Source of the DNA: Lentisphaerota bacterium
Lineage (GTDB): Bacteria; Verrucomicrobiota; Kiritimatiellia; JAAZAB01
Reading direction: 5' to 3'
Length of the DNA: 38,621 bases
Assembly: GCA_016188985.1 (NCBI GenBank)
Contig: JACPGM010000105.1
Location: 1-38,621 of the forward strand
Part shown: one piece after another, positions 31,476 to 38,621 of the stretch
Numbering within the stretch: position 1 is the stretch's first letter
Layout of the letters: each line of letters opens with the position of its first letter
Notes under the pieces: generated by a model
What the model was told of the DNA's origin: nothing
Database searches by the model: none
The model's input: only the letters and a program-made list of their open reading frames with translations
Made by a program: the position numbers and the translations under genes

Positions 31476-33179
31476 ATGATGGTGCTTTGGGCCATTCTGG
31501 TTCTGGCGGCGCGGGCACCGGCGCAGACCAATGCGCCCGCCCCCAGCGCGCCAACAAGCAAACCCGGCAACCTGTTCTCAGCGGCCTATAGCGGTGAACA
31601 GGTTGTTCCCCTGAGCAATTACTGGGATGGCGTGGCGGCTAACAACGATCTGTGTGTCTATGGCGCCAGTTTGCCCGTGCTGAACGATGTCGGCGAGATG
31701 GTCAGCACGGCCATGTCCACTTGTCCCAACTTCTTGGACCTGAACGGGGACAACTTGAAGGATCTGGTAGTCAGCGACCCGCAGGGATTTTTGTGGATTT
31801 ACCTGAACTCGGGCGAGAAGGGCAAGCCCAAGTTCACGACCGGCGCGTTTGTGCCCACGTTTCTTGGCGGGAGCGCCAAGATTCATGTGTGCGACTGGGA
31901 TGGCGACATGGATAACGACGTGCTCTTCGGCACATTTTACGGCGATGTGGGCGTCCTGGAAAACATCGGCACGCGCATGCAGTGGCAGTTCACCCGCCGC
32001 ATGGGGATTCCGCGCTATATCAGCACGGAATATGGCGTGGAGGATCCGCGGGACCGCGTGCTCGTGCTGATGCTGGGCAAGCAGGTCATGCTCCTGGGCA
32101 ACTACATGGCCCCCTGGGTAACAGACTGGAACAACGACGGCAAGCCCGACCTGATCCTGGGCGAGGGCACCTACTCGGCCAACAGCACGCGGCTCTTGCT
32201 CAATACCGGCTCGCGCAACAAGCCGGTCTTTATTGATGATCGCGTGTTCTTCCTGGCCTATGGCGAAGGCTTTGAACAACTCACCCCCGCCGTGGCCGAC
32301 TACAACGGCGACAGCCTGCCGGACCTCATCGTCGGCACCCGCACCGGCCAGATCCGGCTGCACAAGGGCACTAAGAAAGCCGTGGAAGGCAAAGACATGG
32401 TGGCCGCCATCCGCGGGACGCTGGCACCGGCCATCCTCGAATTCGACCACAATGTCAAGATCGGCGACAAGGAAATCATTGACGTCATGTCGTTTGCCTA
32501 CCCCTGCGACTGGAATGAGGATGGACTTACTGACCTGCTGTTGGGCTCCACAAAGGGCAAAGTGCTTATTGCCCTCAACGAGGGCAGCAAGACCGTCCCC
32601 AAGTTTCCCAAAGCCGAACCAGTCAAGGGCACTGACGTGGAAAAAGACCTGCTGGCGCCGGCCAACTGGCAGCACAGCGGCTTTGGCGTGGGCTACTGTA
32701 ATTCGGCCGTGATGATGTCGGCCGAAAAGGAAGCCGCCTTGCGCGCCGGCTATCCCATCCGGCCGGTGGATGGCCAATATTTCATATATTTCCGTTATAT
32801 TAAAAACTATCCTGGCTTTGTCCATTCCCAGGAGGGTCCCATCATTGGCGCACGTGGGATGTCTGGACCGCAAGTAACCCTGACGATCCACCGCGAATAT
32901 GAACTCTCGTTCTCTGTTATCCTGGAAGGTAAGCCAGCCAGGTGGTCGCTCTCGGCCACAGAATTGATTGAACCGGAGACGGAAGAACACCCTGCAGTGC
33001 ATGCAGGTCGCCAATTTTCCGATCAGATCCAGCCCTCCGGCGGCTGGCAGAAACGAAGTTATCGCCTCGTGTGCCCTCAGACCGTCCAGTCCAATCTCAC
33101 ATATCATTTGTCTTTCGGTATGCCGGAAGGCGAAGTGCAATTTATGCTGGACGACCTGAGCTTGAAGATGGTTCGCTGA
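31476..33179 (+). CDS. Secreted FG-GAP/VCBS-repeat protein
   Basis: A 567-residue exported protein. The signal peptide MMVLWAILVLAARAPAQTNA supports the ATG at 31476; the frame is open back to 31278, but that sequence is made of family B repeats. Five FG-GAP/VCBS repeats carry calcium-binding Asp loops: DLNGDNLKD (from residue 88), DWDGDMDND (140), DWNNDGKPD (217), DYNGDSLPD (275) and DWNEDGLTD (345), forming an integrin-like propeller. The last 120 residues resemble a beta-sandwich ending VQFMLDDLSLKMV, as in carbohydrate-binding modules. It closes the ExbB/ExbD/DUF4159 run and is a candidate periplasmic or surface client of it. Confidence 0.82.
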   Translation: MMVLWAILVLAARAPAQTNAPAPSAPTSKPGNLFSAAYSGEQVVPLSNYWDGVAANNDLCVYGASLPVLNDVGEMVSTAMSTCPNFLDLNGDNLKDLVVSDPQGFLWIYLNSGEKGKPKFTTGAFVPTFLGGSAKIHVCDWDGDMDNDVLFGTFYGDVGVLENIGTRMQWQFTRRMGIPRYISTEYGVEDPRDRVLVLMLGKQVMLLGNYMAPWVTDWNNDGKPDLILGEGTYSANSTRLLLNTGSRNKPVFIDDRVFFLAYGEGFEQLTPAVADYNGDSLPDLIVGTRTGQIRLHKGTKKAVEGKDMVAAIRGTLAPAILEFDHNVKIGDKEIIDVMSFAYPCDWNEDGLTDLLLGSTKGKVLIALNEGSKTVPKFPKAEPVKGTDVEKDLLAPANWQHSGFGVGYCNSAVMMSAEKEAALRAGYPIRPVDGQYFIYFRYIKNYPGFVHSQEGPIIGARGMSGPQVTLTIHREYELSFSVILEGKPARWSLSATELIEPETEEHPAVHAGRQFSDQIQPSGGWQKRSYRLVCPQTVQSNLTYHLSFGMPEGEVQFMLDDLSLKMVR

Positions 33180-33292
33180 CCCGGCGCGCTTGGGGTTTAA
33201 GGGGCCGCGCAGATTCTGCTCAGGTTCCATATTCTGTGATGACCAGCTACATTCGGCTTAATCGCGCTAACGGGGTAACGCTTCTACAGCCA

Positions 33293-33353
33293 GTAGCCGC
33301 GGCGGTGACGCCGTGGCCGCCGGAAGAAGCCACGCCCTCACGGGCGCGGCTAC
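33293..33353. repeat. Repeat family B, copy B2
   Basis: A 61-base element bounded by exact inverted ends GTAGCCGCG and CGCGGCTAC. The interior GTGACGCCGTGGCCGCCGG and AGAAGCCACGCCC matches B1. It lies 38 bases before dnaE. Confidence 0.8.
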
Positions 33354-33391
33354 TTGTGCTTGGGTTGGCCGCTATCCGTTGAAATGCCGCC

Positions 33392-36300
33392 ATGACAGCG
33401 CCTTTCGTCCACCTGCATTTGCATACCAGCTACAGCCTGCTGGACGGCGCTTGCCGGATCGAGCCGCTCATGGACTCCGTCCAGAAACACGGCCAGCGGG
33501 CCGTGGCCATGACCGATCACGGCAACATGTTCGGTGCGGTGGAGTTTTACCAGGCCGCCCGCGCCAAAGGCATCAAGCCGATCATCGGCTGTGAAGTCTA
33601 TGAGGCGCCCGGCAGCCGGAGCGACCGCCAGACCAACGGCCCCGGCGCCGCCGCCGCCAACCACCTGGTGCTGCTGGCGGCCGATCAAACCGGCTATGCC
33701 AACCTGATCCGGCTGGTCTCGGCCGCGTACCTGGAAGGCTACTATTACAAGCCGCGCATTGATAAGGAAATCCTCGCCCGTTACGGCCAGGGCCTGATCG
33801 GTCTCTCGGCCTGCCTGAAGGGCCGCGTGGCCGCGCGCCTCCTGGCCAATGACGAAGCCGGCGCGGCAACCTGCGCCGGCGAATACGCCGAGATTTTTGG
33901 GAAGGACAATTTCTACCTGGAGCTCGAAGACCATGGGCTGCCCGACCAGCAGCGGGTCAACAAAGGCCTGCTGGAGCTTTCCCGGCGCCTGGGCCTTAAG
34001 CTGGTGGCCACCAACGATGCGCATTACCTGGAAAAGAGCCATGCCGCCGCCCATGAGGTCCTGCTCTGCATCCAGACCGGTGCGGTCTTAAGCGACGCAA
34101 AGCGGATGCAATTCGGCTCTCCTGAATTTTATCTCAAAAGCAGCGCGGAAATGGCGCGGCTTTTCGGCGAGGCGCCGGAAGCTCTCGCCAACACGGTGGA
34201 AATCGCGCAGCGCTGCAACGTGGAATTGAGCCTCAAGGAAAAACTGCATTGTCCCGCCTTTCAAGTGCCGGCGGGTTTTACACCGGAGAGTTACCTCGCG
34301 AAGCTTTGCGGCGAGGGCCTCCGCCAACGCTATGGCGTTGCCGATCTCGCGCATCCCCGCGACGAGCCGGAACGCCGCATTGTCGAACGCTTGCATTATG
34401 AGCTTAAGGTGATCGAAAAAACCGGCTTTACCGGCTATTTTCTGGTGGTCTGGGACCTGGTGCGCTTTGCGCGCGAACAGAAAATCCCGGTGGGACCCGG
34501 ACGCGGCTCGGCCGCCGGCAGCCTGGTATCCTATGCCCTGGGCATTACCAGCGTGGACCCGCTGCGCTTCAACCTGGTCTTCGAACGCTTTCTCAACCCG
34601 GAGCGCATCAGCCCGCCGGACTTCGACATTGACTTCTGCCAGTTCCGGCGCGCCGAAGTGATCGAGTATGTCCGGCGCAAATACGGGCGGGAAAACGTGG
34701 CCCAGATCATCACCTTCGGCTCGCTGGGCGCCAAGACCGTGATCCGCGACGTCGGCCGGGTGCTGCAGATTCCGCTGGCCGAATGCGACCGCCTGGCCAA
34801 GCTGGTTCCGGAAATTCCCGAGATCACGCTCAAACAGGCCCTGGAACGCAACCCGGAACTGAAGAAAGCCGCCGCTACCAATCCCAACGCCGGCAAAATT
34901 CTCGACTACGGTTATATCCTGGAAGGCCTGCTGCGCAACGCCAGCGTGCATGCCGCCGGCATCGTCATCGGCGAGAAAGCGCTGGTCGAATTGGTGCCGC
35001 TGGCGCGCGGCAAGGATGGCGAAGTCGTCACCCAGTTCAGCAAGGACCACGTCGAAGCCCTGGGCCTGCTCAAGGCCGATCTCCTGGGACTTAAGACCCT
35101 TACGGTCATCGCCGAAACCATCAAGCTCCTCCACGAGACCCGCAAAAAAGTTGTGGACCTGGAGCGCTTGCCCATGGATGACGAGGCTACCTTCGAGCTG
35201 CTCCAGCGCGGCGACACCATCGGCGTGTTCCAGCTTGAAAGCAGCGGCATGCGCAACCTGGTGCGCCAGATCAGTCCGGATAAAATCGAGGACCTGATTG
35301 CGCTGATTGCGCTCTTCCGGCCGGGCCCGATGATGATGCTTGACCAGTACATCATCAACAAGGGCGACGCCGGCAAAATTACCTATGACCACGAGCTGCT
35401 CAAACCCATCCTGGCGGAAACTTACGGCATCATGCTTTACCAGGAGCAGGTCCAGCAGGCCGCCCACATCCTGGCAGGCTATTCCCTGGGCCAGGGCGAT
35501 ATTCTGCGCCGCGCCATGTCCAAGAAAAACCCGGAGGAAATGGAAAACCAGCGCGCCACGTTCATCGCCGGCTGCCGCAAGACCAGCAAATTGCCGGCGC
35601 CCAAGGCCGAAAAAATATTCGACCACATTGCCAAGTTCGCCGGCTACGGATTCAACAAGTCGCATAGCGCCGGTTACGCCATCATTGCCTACCAGACCGC
35701 CTATCTCAAAGCCCATTATCCCGAAGAGTTCATGGCGGCCCTCATTTCCGGCGAAATCGGCAAGCCCGATAAAATGCCGGTCTTCATGAACGAAGCCCGC
35801 GCCATGGGCATTGAAATTATGCCGCCGGACGTCAATGTCAGCGCCGTGCGGTTCGCTCCGGAGGAAAGCGCCATCCGCTGCGGCCTGGCCGGCATCAAGA
35901 ATATCGGCGAACAGGCGGCCGCCGCGATCGTGGAGGAGCGCGCTCGCCGCGGTCCTTTCCACGGCTTGATTGATTTCTGCGAGCGCCTGGATACGCGGGT
36001 GGTGAACCGCAAAGTGCTGGAAACCCTGGTGCGCTGCGGCGCCTTCGATGCTTTCGGGATCCACCGGGCGCGCCTGTTTGCCGGGATCACCCTCGGCCTG
36101 ACGCGCGCGGCGGCCAGTCAGCGCGACCGCCAGGCCGGGCAGGAAGACCTCTTTGCCCGGCAGCGGACGGCCGGGACGCTGAATGGCGCCGCCGTCCTCG
36201 CGCCGGAAGATGATCTGGATACCCTGCCGGAATGCCCGCCCTGGCATGAAAGCGAATTGCTCTCCGCGGAAAAGGAATTGCTGGGAATCTATCTGAGCGG

Positions 36301-36925
36301 CCACCCGCTGACCCAGTATGAGCCGCTGCTCAAGCGCTACCGGCTCGCCACGGTAACCGAATTGCTGACGCTGGAAAACGGAACCATCACCCGCGTGGGC
36401 GGGCTGGTGGAAAGAGTGCATAAAAAATTTACCCGGGAGGGAAAGAAACCCTTTGCCGTCATCCAGATTGAAGATGTCGAGGGCGCCCTGGAAGCGATCG
36501 TTTTCACGGGACCTTACCAGGAATACGAGAATCTGCTTGTGGAAGGAAAACCAGTGCTGGCCTGCGGCCAGGTGGTCAGTGAAGAAGAGGCCGCCAAACT
36601 GAAGATCTATGAAATGTACGCCTTGGAGGACGCGCCCCGCTTCTTCACCGAACGCATCAGCCTGCATTTGCCTGCCGCGCACGCCAAGACGGAGTTGCTC
36701 TCAACCCTCAAGAGCCTGTTGAAAGCCAACTCGGGACCGGTACCGGTCGTGTTCTGCCTGCAGTTTCAGAAAGGCGCCGAAGTGTTTGTCAGCACCGAAA
36801 ACGCTTACAATGTGAATCCAACGGAAGCCCTGCTGCGGGAATTGCGCCGCTTGCTGGGCGAGGAAGGCGTCTACGTGGCGGTCTCCCGCCGCCCCTGCCG
36901 CAAGAGCGCCAACGGCCGACGATAG
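33392..36925 (+). CDS. dnaE: DNA polymerase III alpha subunit
   Basis: The replicative polymerase catalytic subunit, 1177 residues, the normal length for DnaE. The N-terminal PHP domain starts FVHLHLHTSYSLLDGACRIE and retains the metal-type histidines plus MTDHGNMFGAVEF. The catalytic palm carboxylates are in PDFDIDF (Asp412, Asp414), with the third in KADLLGLKTL (Asp563). A QEDLF beta-clamp binding pentapeptide is at 917-921. The OB-fold is around 1000-1060 (ITRVGGLVERVHKKFTREGK). The short C-terminal tail fits. Start ATG at 33392 gives HLHLHTSYS at the usual position. No other replication genes are adjacent. Confidence 0.97.
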   Translation: MTAPFVHLHLHTSYSLLDGACRIEPLMDSVQKHGQRAVAMTDHGNMFGAVEFYQAARAKGIKPIIGCEVYEAPGSRSDRQTNGPGAAAANHLVLLAADQTGYANLIRLVSAAYLEGYYYKPRIDKEILARYGQGLIGLSACLKGRVAARLLANDEAGAATCAGEYAEIFGKDNFYLELEDHGLPDQQRVNKGLLELSRRLGLKLVATNDAHYLEKSHAAAHEVLLCIQTGAVLSDAKRMQFGSPEFYLKSSAEMARLFGEAPEALANTVEIAQRCNVELSLKEKLHCPAFQVPAGFTPESYLAKLCGEGLRQRYGVADLAHPRDEPERRIVERLHYELKVIEKTGFTGYFLVVWDLVRFAREQKIPVGPGRGSAAGSLVSYALGITSVDPLRFNLVFERFLNPERISPPDFDIDFCQFRRAEVIEYVRRKYGRENVAQIITFGSLGAKTVIRDVGRVLQIPLAECDRLAKLVPEIPEITLKQALERNPELKKAAATNPNAGKILDYGYILEGLLRNASVHAAGIVIGEKALVELVPLARGKDGEVVTQFSKDHVEALGLLKADLLGLKTLTVIAETIKLLHETRKKVVDLERLPMDDEATFELLQRGDTIGVFQLESSGMRNLVRQISPDKIEDLIALIALFRPGPMMMLDQYIINKGDAGKITYDHELLKPILAETYGIMLYQEQVQQAAHILAGYSLGQGDILRRAMSKKNPEEMENQRATFIAGCRKTSKLPAPKAEKIFDHIAKFAGYGFNKSHSAGYAIIAYQTAYLKAHYPEEFMAALISGEIGKPDKMPVFMNEARAMGIEIMPPDVNVSAVRFAPEESAIRCGLAGIKNIGEQAAAAIVEERARRGPFHGLIDFCERLDTRVVNRKVLETLVRCGAFDAFGIHRARLFAGITLGLTRAAASQRDRQAGQEDLFARQRTAGTLNGAAVLAPEDDLDTLPECPPWHESELLSAEKELLGIYLSGHPLTQYEPLLKRYRLATVTELLTLENGTITRVGGLVERVHKKFTREGKKPFAVIQIEDVEGALEAIVFTGPYQEYENLLVEGKPVLACGQVVSEEEAAKLKIYEMYALEDAPRFFTERISLHLPAAHAKTELLSTLKSLLKANSGPVPVVFCLQFQKGAEVFVSTENAYNVNPTEALLRELRRLLGEEGVYVAVSRRPCRKSANGRR

Positions 36926-37057
36926 ATAAGATAAGCAGAACCAGTCGTCAGTTCACAGTTCAAAGTCGTCTGTCGCCCCGTTCTTCTATTCGACATTGGG
37001 CGTTCGGCGTTTGCTTCATCCAATGTCCGCAATCCGTCGTCTGCCGTCCGTCGCTTG

Positions 37058-37086
37058 CCCTGCGTAGCTCCCGGAGCGAAGCAGGG
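37058..37086. repeat. CCTGC/GCAGG hairpin repeat (family C3)
   Basis: CCCTGCGTAGCTC and GAGCGAAGCAGGG flank a short centre. It follows a mosaic of short boxes after dnaE, including GTTCACAGTT at 36951 and CGTCTGCCGTCCGTCGC. Confidence 0.75.
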
Positions 37087-37100
37087 TCCGGCGTCCGTCT

Positions 37101-37730
37101 TCACGGTTGCGGGATAAACAGTTTCTGACCCTTCAACAATGTGTCGGGGTTTTGCAGTTTATTGGCTTCAATAATGGCGGCAACTTTTACCTTATAAGCC
37201 GTCGCGATCGCCGAGAGCGTTTCGCCCTCCTGAACCACATGCTCATACCCGCTTAAACCCTCGGCATTGGAGCTGATTACGTCAGTCACCGGCTTGACTT
37301 TACGGGAGGTCTGGCCGGAACCGCCGCCCACAATCTCGGCCAACTTGCCGCTCAATTGGTCAATAATCGCCTGGCGGTCCTTAACCCGCGCCTCTTCCAG
37401 CAAATTCACGCGGCGTTCCAGTTCATTTAAACGCTGCGGGGTGGAGCTGGTCTCGCCCTTACCGCTCGCCGCGGCGCTGCGCGTTGCCTCCAGCTCGCGC
37501 AGCACTCGCTGGTATTCCATCTCCAGACTTTCCAGTCGGCCCCTGGTGCGGCCAAGGTCCTCCTGCATGAGCAACAGATCCTCCTGTGTGCGCGCGGTTT
37601 CGCTGGAAGACCGCATGGTAATGCAACCCGGCAGACCCGCGAGCGCGGCAAAAAAAACCATATTTATACCATTTATCTTTGTGCTCTTTGCGAGCTTCTG
37701 TAATAAATTACATCTCTTCAGTATTTCCAT
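37101..37730 (-). CDS. LysM-domain lipoprotein with coiled coil
   Basis: A 209-residue envelope protein. The signal sequence ends in GLPGC, giving a lipobox-like Cys36. Residues 45-115 form a charged coiled coil (TQEDLLLMQEDLGRTRGRLE and LNELERRVNLLEEARVKDRQ). The C-terminal LysM (162-207, YEHVVQEGETLSAIATAYKV to KGQKLFIPQP) binds peptidoglycan. The ATG at 37730 is chosen for a perfect GGAGG site with 5-base spacing; an upstream ATG at 37766 lacks one. A role anchoring the outer membrane or an envelope complex to the cell wall is inferred. Confidence 0.85.
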   Translation of the reverse strand: MEILKRCNLLQKLAKSTKINGINMVFFAALAGLPGCITMRSSSETARTQEDLLLMQEDLGRTRGRLESLEMEYQRVLRELEATRSAAASGKGETSSTPQRLNELERRVNLLEEARVKDRQAIIDQLSGKLAEIVGGGSGQTSRKVKPVTDVISSNAEGLSGYEHVVQEGETLSAIATAYKVKVAAIIEANKLQNPDTLLKGQKLFIPQP

Positions 37731-37928
37731 CGTTTCCTCCGATACTTTATAAACAGAAGGCCGCAAAGGTCACTACGAATACAGAACCACAATTCCCGGG
37801 CATCGTTTCATGGTTCGGTCATGCCCTTAATTGACAGCTATGCTAACAGTTTTCTTTTCGGTTTCAAGTTTATTGATAAACATTTCACGGGGTAAATCAA
37901 ACCTATTGTAAGAGAGAGGCCCAAAATC

Positions 37929-38621
37929 ATGAAATATTCCGATATCCCTCTGCCCAAAGCATGGCCCAGGCGCGTAAAAAGCTCATTGATCCATGCCGTG
38001 TCCCTTGCCCATGCCGCCATAACGGTCTCGCGGGGCTGGTGCGCCGATAGCCCGTTGAAACGCATTCAACTGGCCGGTGAGCTCGATCAGGCCAGACAGA
38101 AAATTACCCTGCTCCGGGAAGAAATCAGAATTAAAGACGCGCGCCTGGCAAAAATACCGCCGCATCAACGTCCTTTTTACCCGCCAACCGAACGACTTGC
38201 CATCCTCGCCCTCCGCACTGCCCGCTGCTGGAATCTTTTACAAACTGCCAGCGCTTTTCTTGTCGAACCGGCCACCATTTCAAACTGGATGAAGCGTCTT
38301 GACGAGGATGGCGAACAGGCATTGGTTAAACTGCCTGTGCCAGTTAATAGGTTCCCTGATTTTGTCGCTCTTGTTGTTCAACAATTGAAATGCCTCTGTC
38401 CTGTCATGGGTAAGAAACGTATCGCCCAAATCCTCGTCCGCCTCGGACTGCAACTCAGCGCTTCTTCCGCCGGACGTTTCCTCAAAAAGCCTTCGCAACC
38501 GCAACCCCCATCAACCATCAACCATAACTTTAACCCATCGGTTCGTACGGTCTCCGCTTATTACCCCAATCACGTCTGGCATGTTGACCTGACGGTTGTG
38601 CCCACGCAAGCCGGTTTCTGG
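37929..38621 (+). CDS. Integrase-core (rve) transposase, 3' end outside the window
   Basis: The open frame runs from the ATG at 37929 to the window edge (231 residues seen). The N-terminal half has a helix-turn-helix region (ERLAILALRTARCWNLLQTA then FLVEPATISNWMKRLDEDG). VNRFPDFVALVVQQLKCLCP and GKKRIAQILVRLGLQLSASS follow. The catalytic core starts with NHVWHVDLTVVPTQAGFW, whose Asp is the first of the DDE triad. This is an IS transposase with an rve domain (IS481/IS3-like); the rest is cut off. Base composition is lower in GC than dnaE. The IS left end is probably in 37800-37900 but was not delimited. Confidence 0.85.
   Translation, partial: MKYSDIPLPKAWPRRVKSSLIHAVSLAHAAITVSRGWCADSPLKRIQLAGELDQARQKITLLREEIRIKDARLAKIPPHQRPFYPPTERLAILALRTARCWNLLQTASAFLVEPATISNWMKRLDEDGEQALVKLPVPVNRFPDFVALVVQQLKCLCPVMGKKRIAQILVRLGLQLSASSAGRFLKKPSQPQPPSTINHNFNPSVRTVSAYYPNHVWHVDLTVVPTQAGFW

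Noticed and set aside
31578-33230. 550-codon minus-strand frame
   Set aside because: It is antisense to the FG-GAP gene, with low-complexity His/Val/Ala composition and no recognisable motif.
34088-36682. 864-codon open frame on the minus strand
   Set aside because: It is fully antisense to dnaE, whose motifs are unmistakable. GC-rich codon bias leaves the complementary frame open, and its translation shows no domain.
7811-37086. CRISPR array
   Set aside because: Repeats are dispersed or directly tandem without unique spacers of constant length, and no cas gene is present.

Overview
The window is a GC-rich bacterial chromosome segment of 38.6 kb. It most resembles the PVC superphylum, with Kiritimatiellota, Lentisphaerota or Verrucomicrobiota as the best guesses. 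This is inferred from gene content: ExbB/ExbD modules paired with DUF4159 proteins, very large TPR proteins, a neutral-ceramidase-like enzyme beside Gfo/Idh/MocA and FGGY sugar genes, many intergenic palindromic repeats, and a DnaE-type Pol III alpha subunit. No rRNA is present, so the placement is not proven.

Positions 1-11.3 kb are mainly sugar metabolism. A DUF2157/GDYXXLXY membrane pair is followed by phosphomannomutase and galactokinase (ATGA overlap), an amidohydrolase, a degenerate NagB-like isomerase with a ceramidase-like hydrolase, and then an FGGY kinase, Gfo/Idh/MocA dehydrogenase and aldo/keto reductase in a tight operon. Positions 11.5-13.7 kb hold a tRNA-Cys followed by a visibly AT-richer arsM and pirin pair, probably acquired. 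Positions 13.9-21.2 kb are a mixed region: miaB, a membrane protein, a secreted four-repeat protein, a family-9 glycosyltransferase, a decayed small-protein/nucleotidyltransferase pair, a secreted hypothetical protein, an ankyrin protein and a GNAT acetyltransferase.

Positions 21.3-33.2 kb form the most distinctive block. A 1023-residue TPR protein is transcribed divergently from a run encoding a secreted TPR protein, ExbB with a zinc-ribbon tail, ExbD, a tandemly duplicated ExbD plus TonB-shaped DUF4159 pair, and a secreted FG-GAP protein. This looks like a proton-driven envelope machine whose force-transducing subunit carries DUF4159 in place of the TonB C-terminal domain. The window ends with dnaE, a LysM lipoprotein and an IS transposase cut by the right edge.

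Intergenic spaces are filled with dispersed repeats. Family A is about 170 bp with CTCAGT-type inverted ends. Family B has GTAGCCGCG/CGCGGCTAC ends. Short hairpin modules (TCCGCC...GGCGGA and CCTGC...GCAGG) occur alone and also as clean insertions inside family A copies. Alignment of those copies gives occupied and empty sites for the hairpins within this single window.
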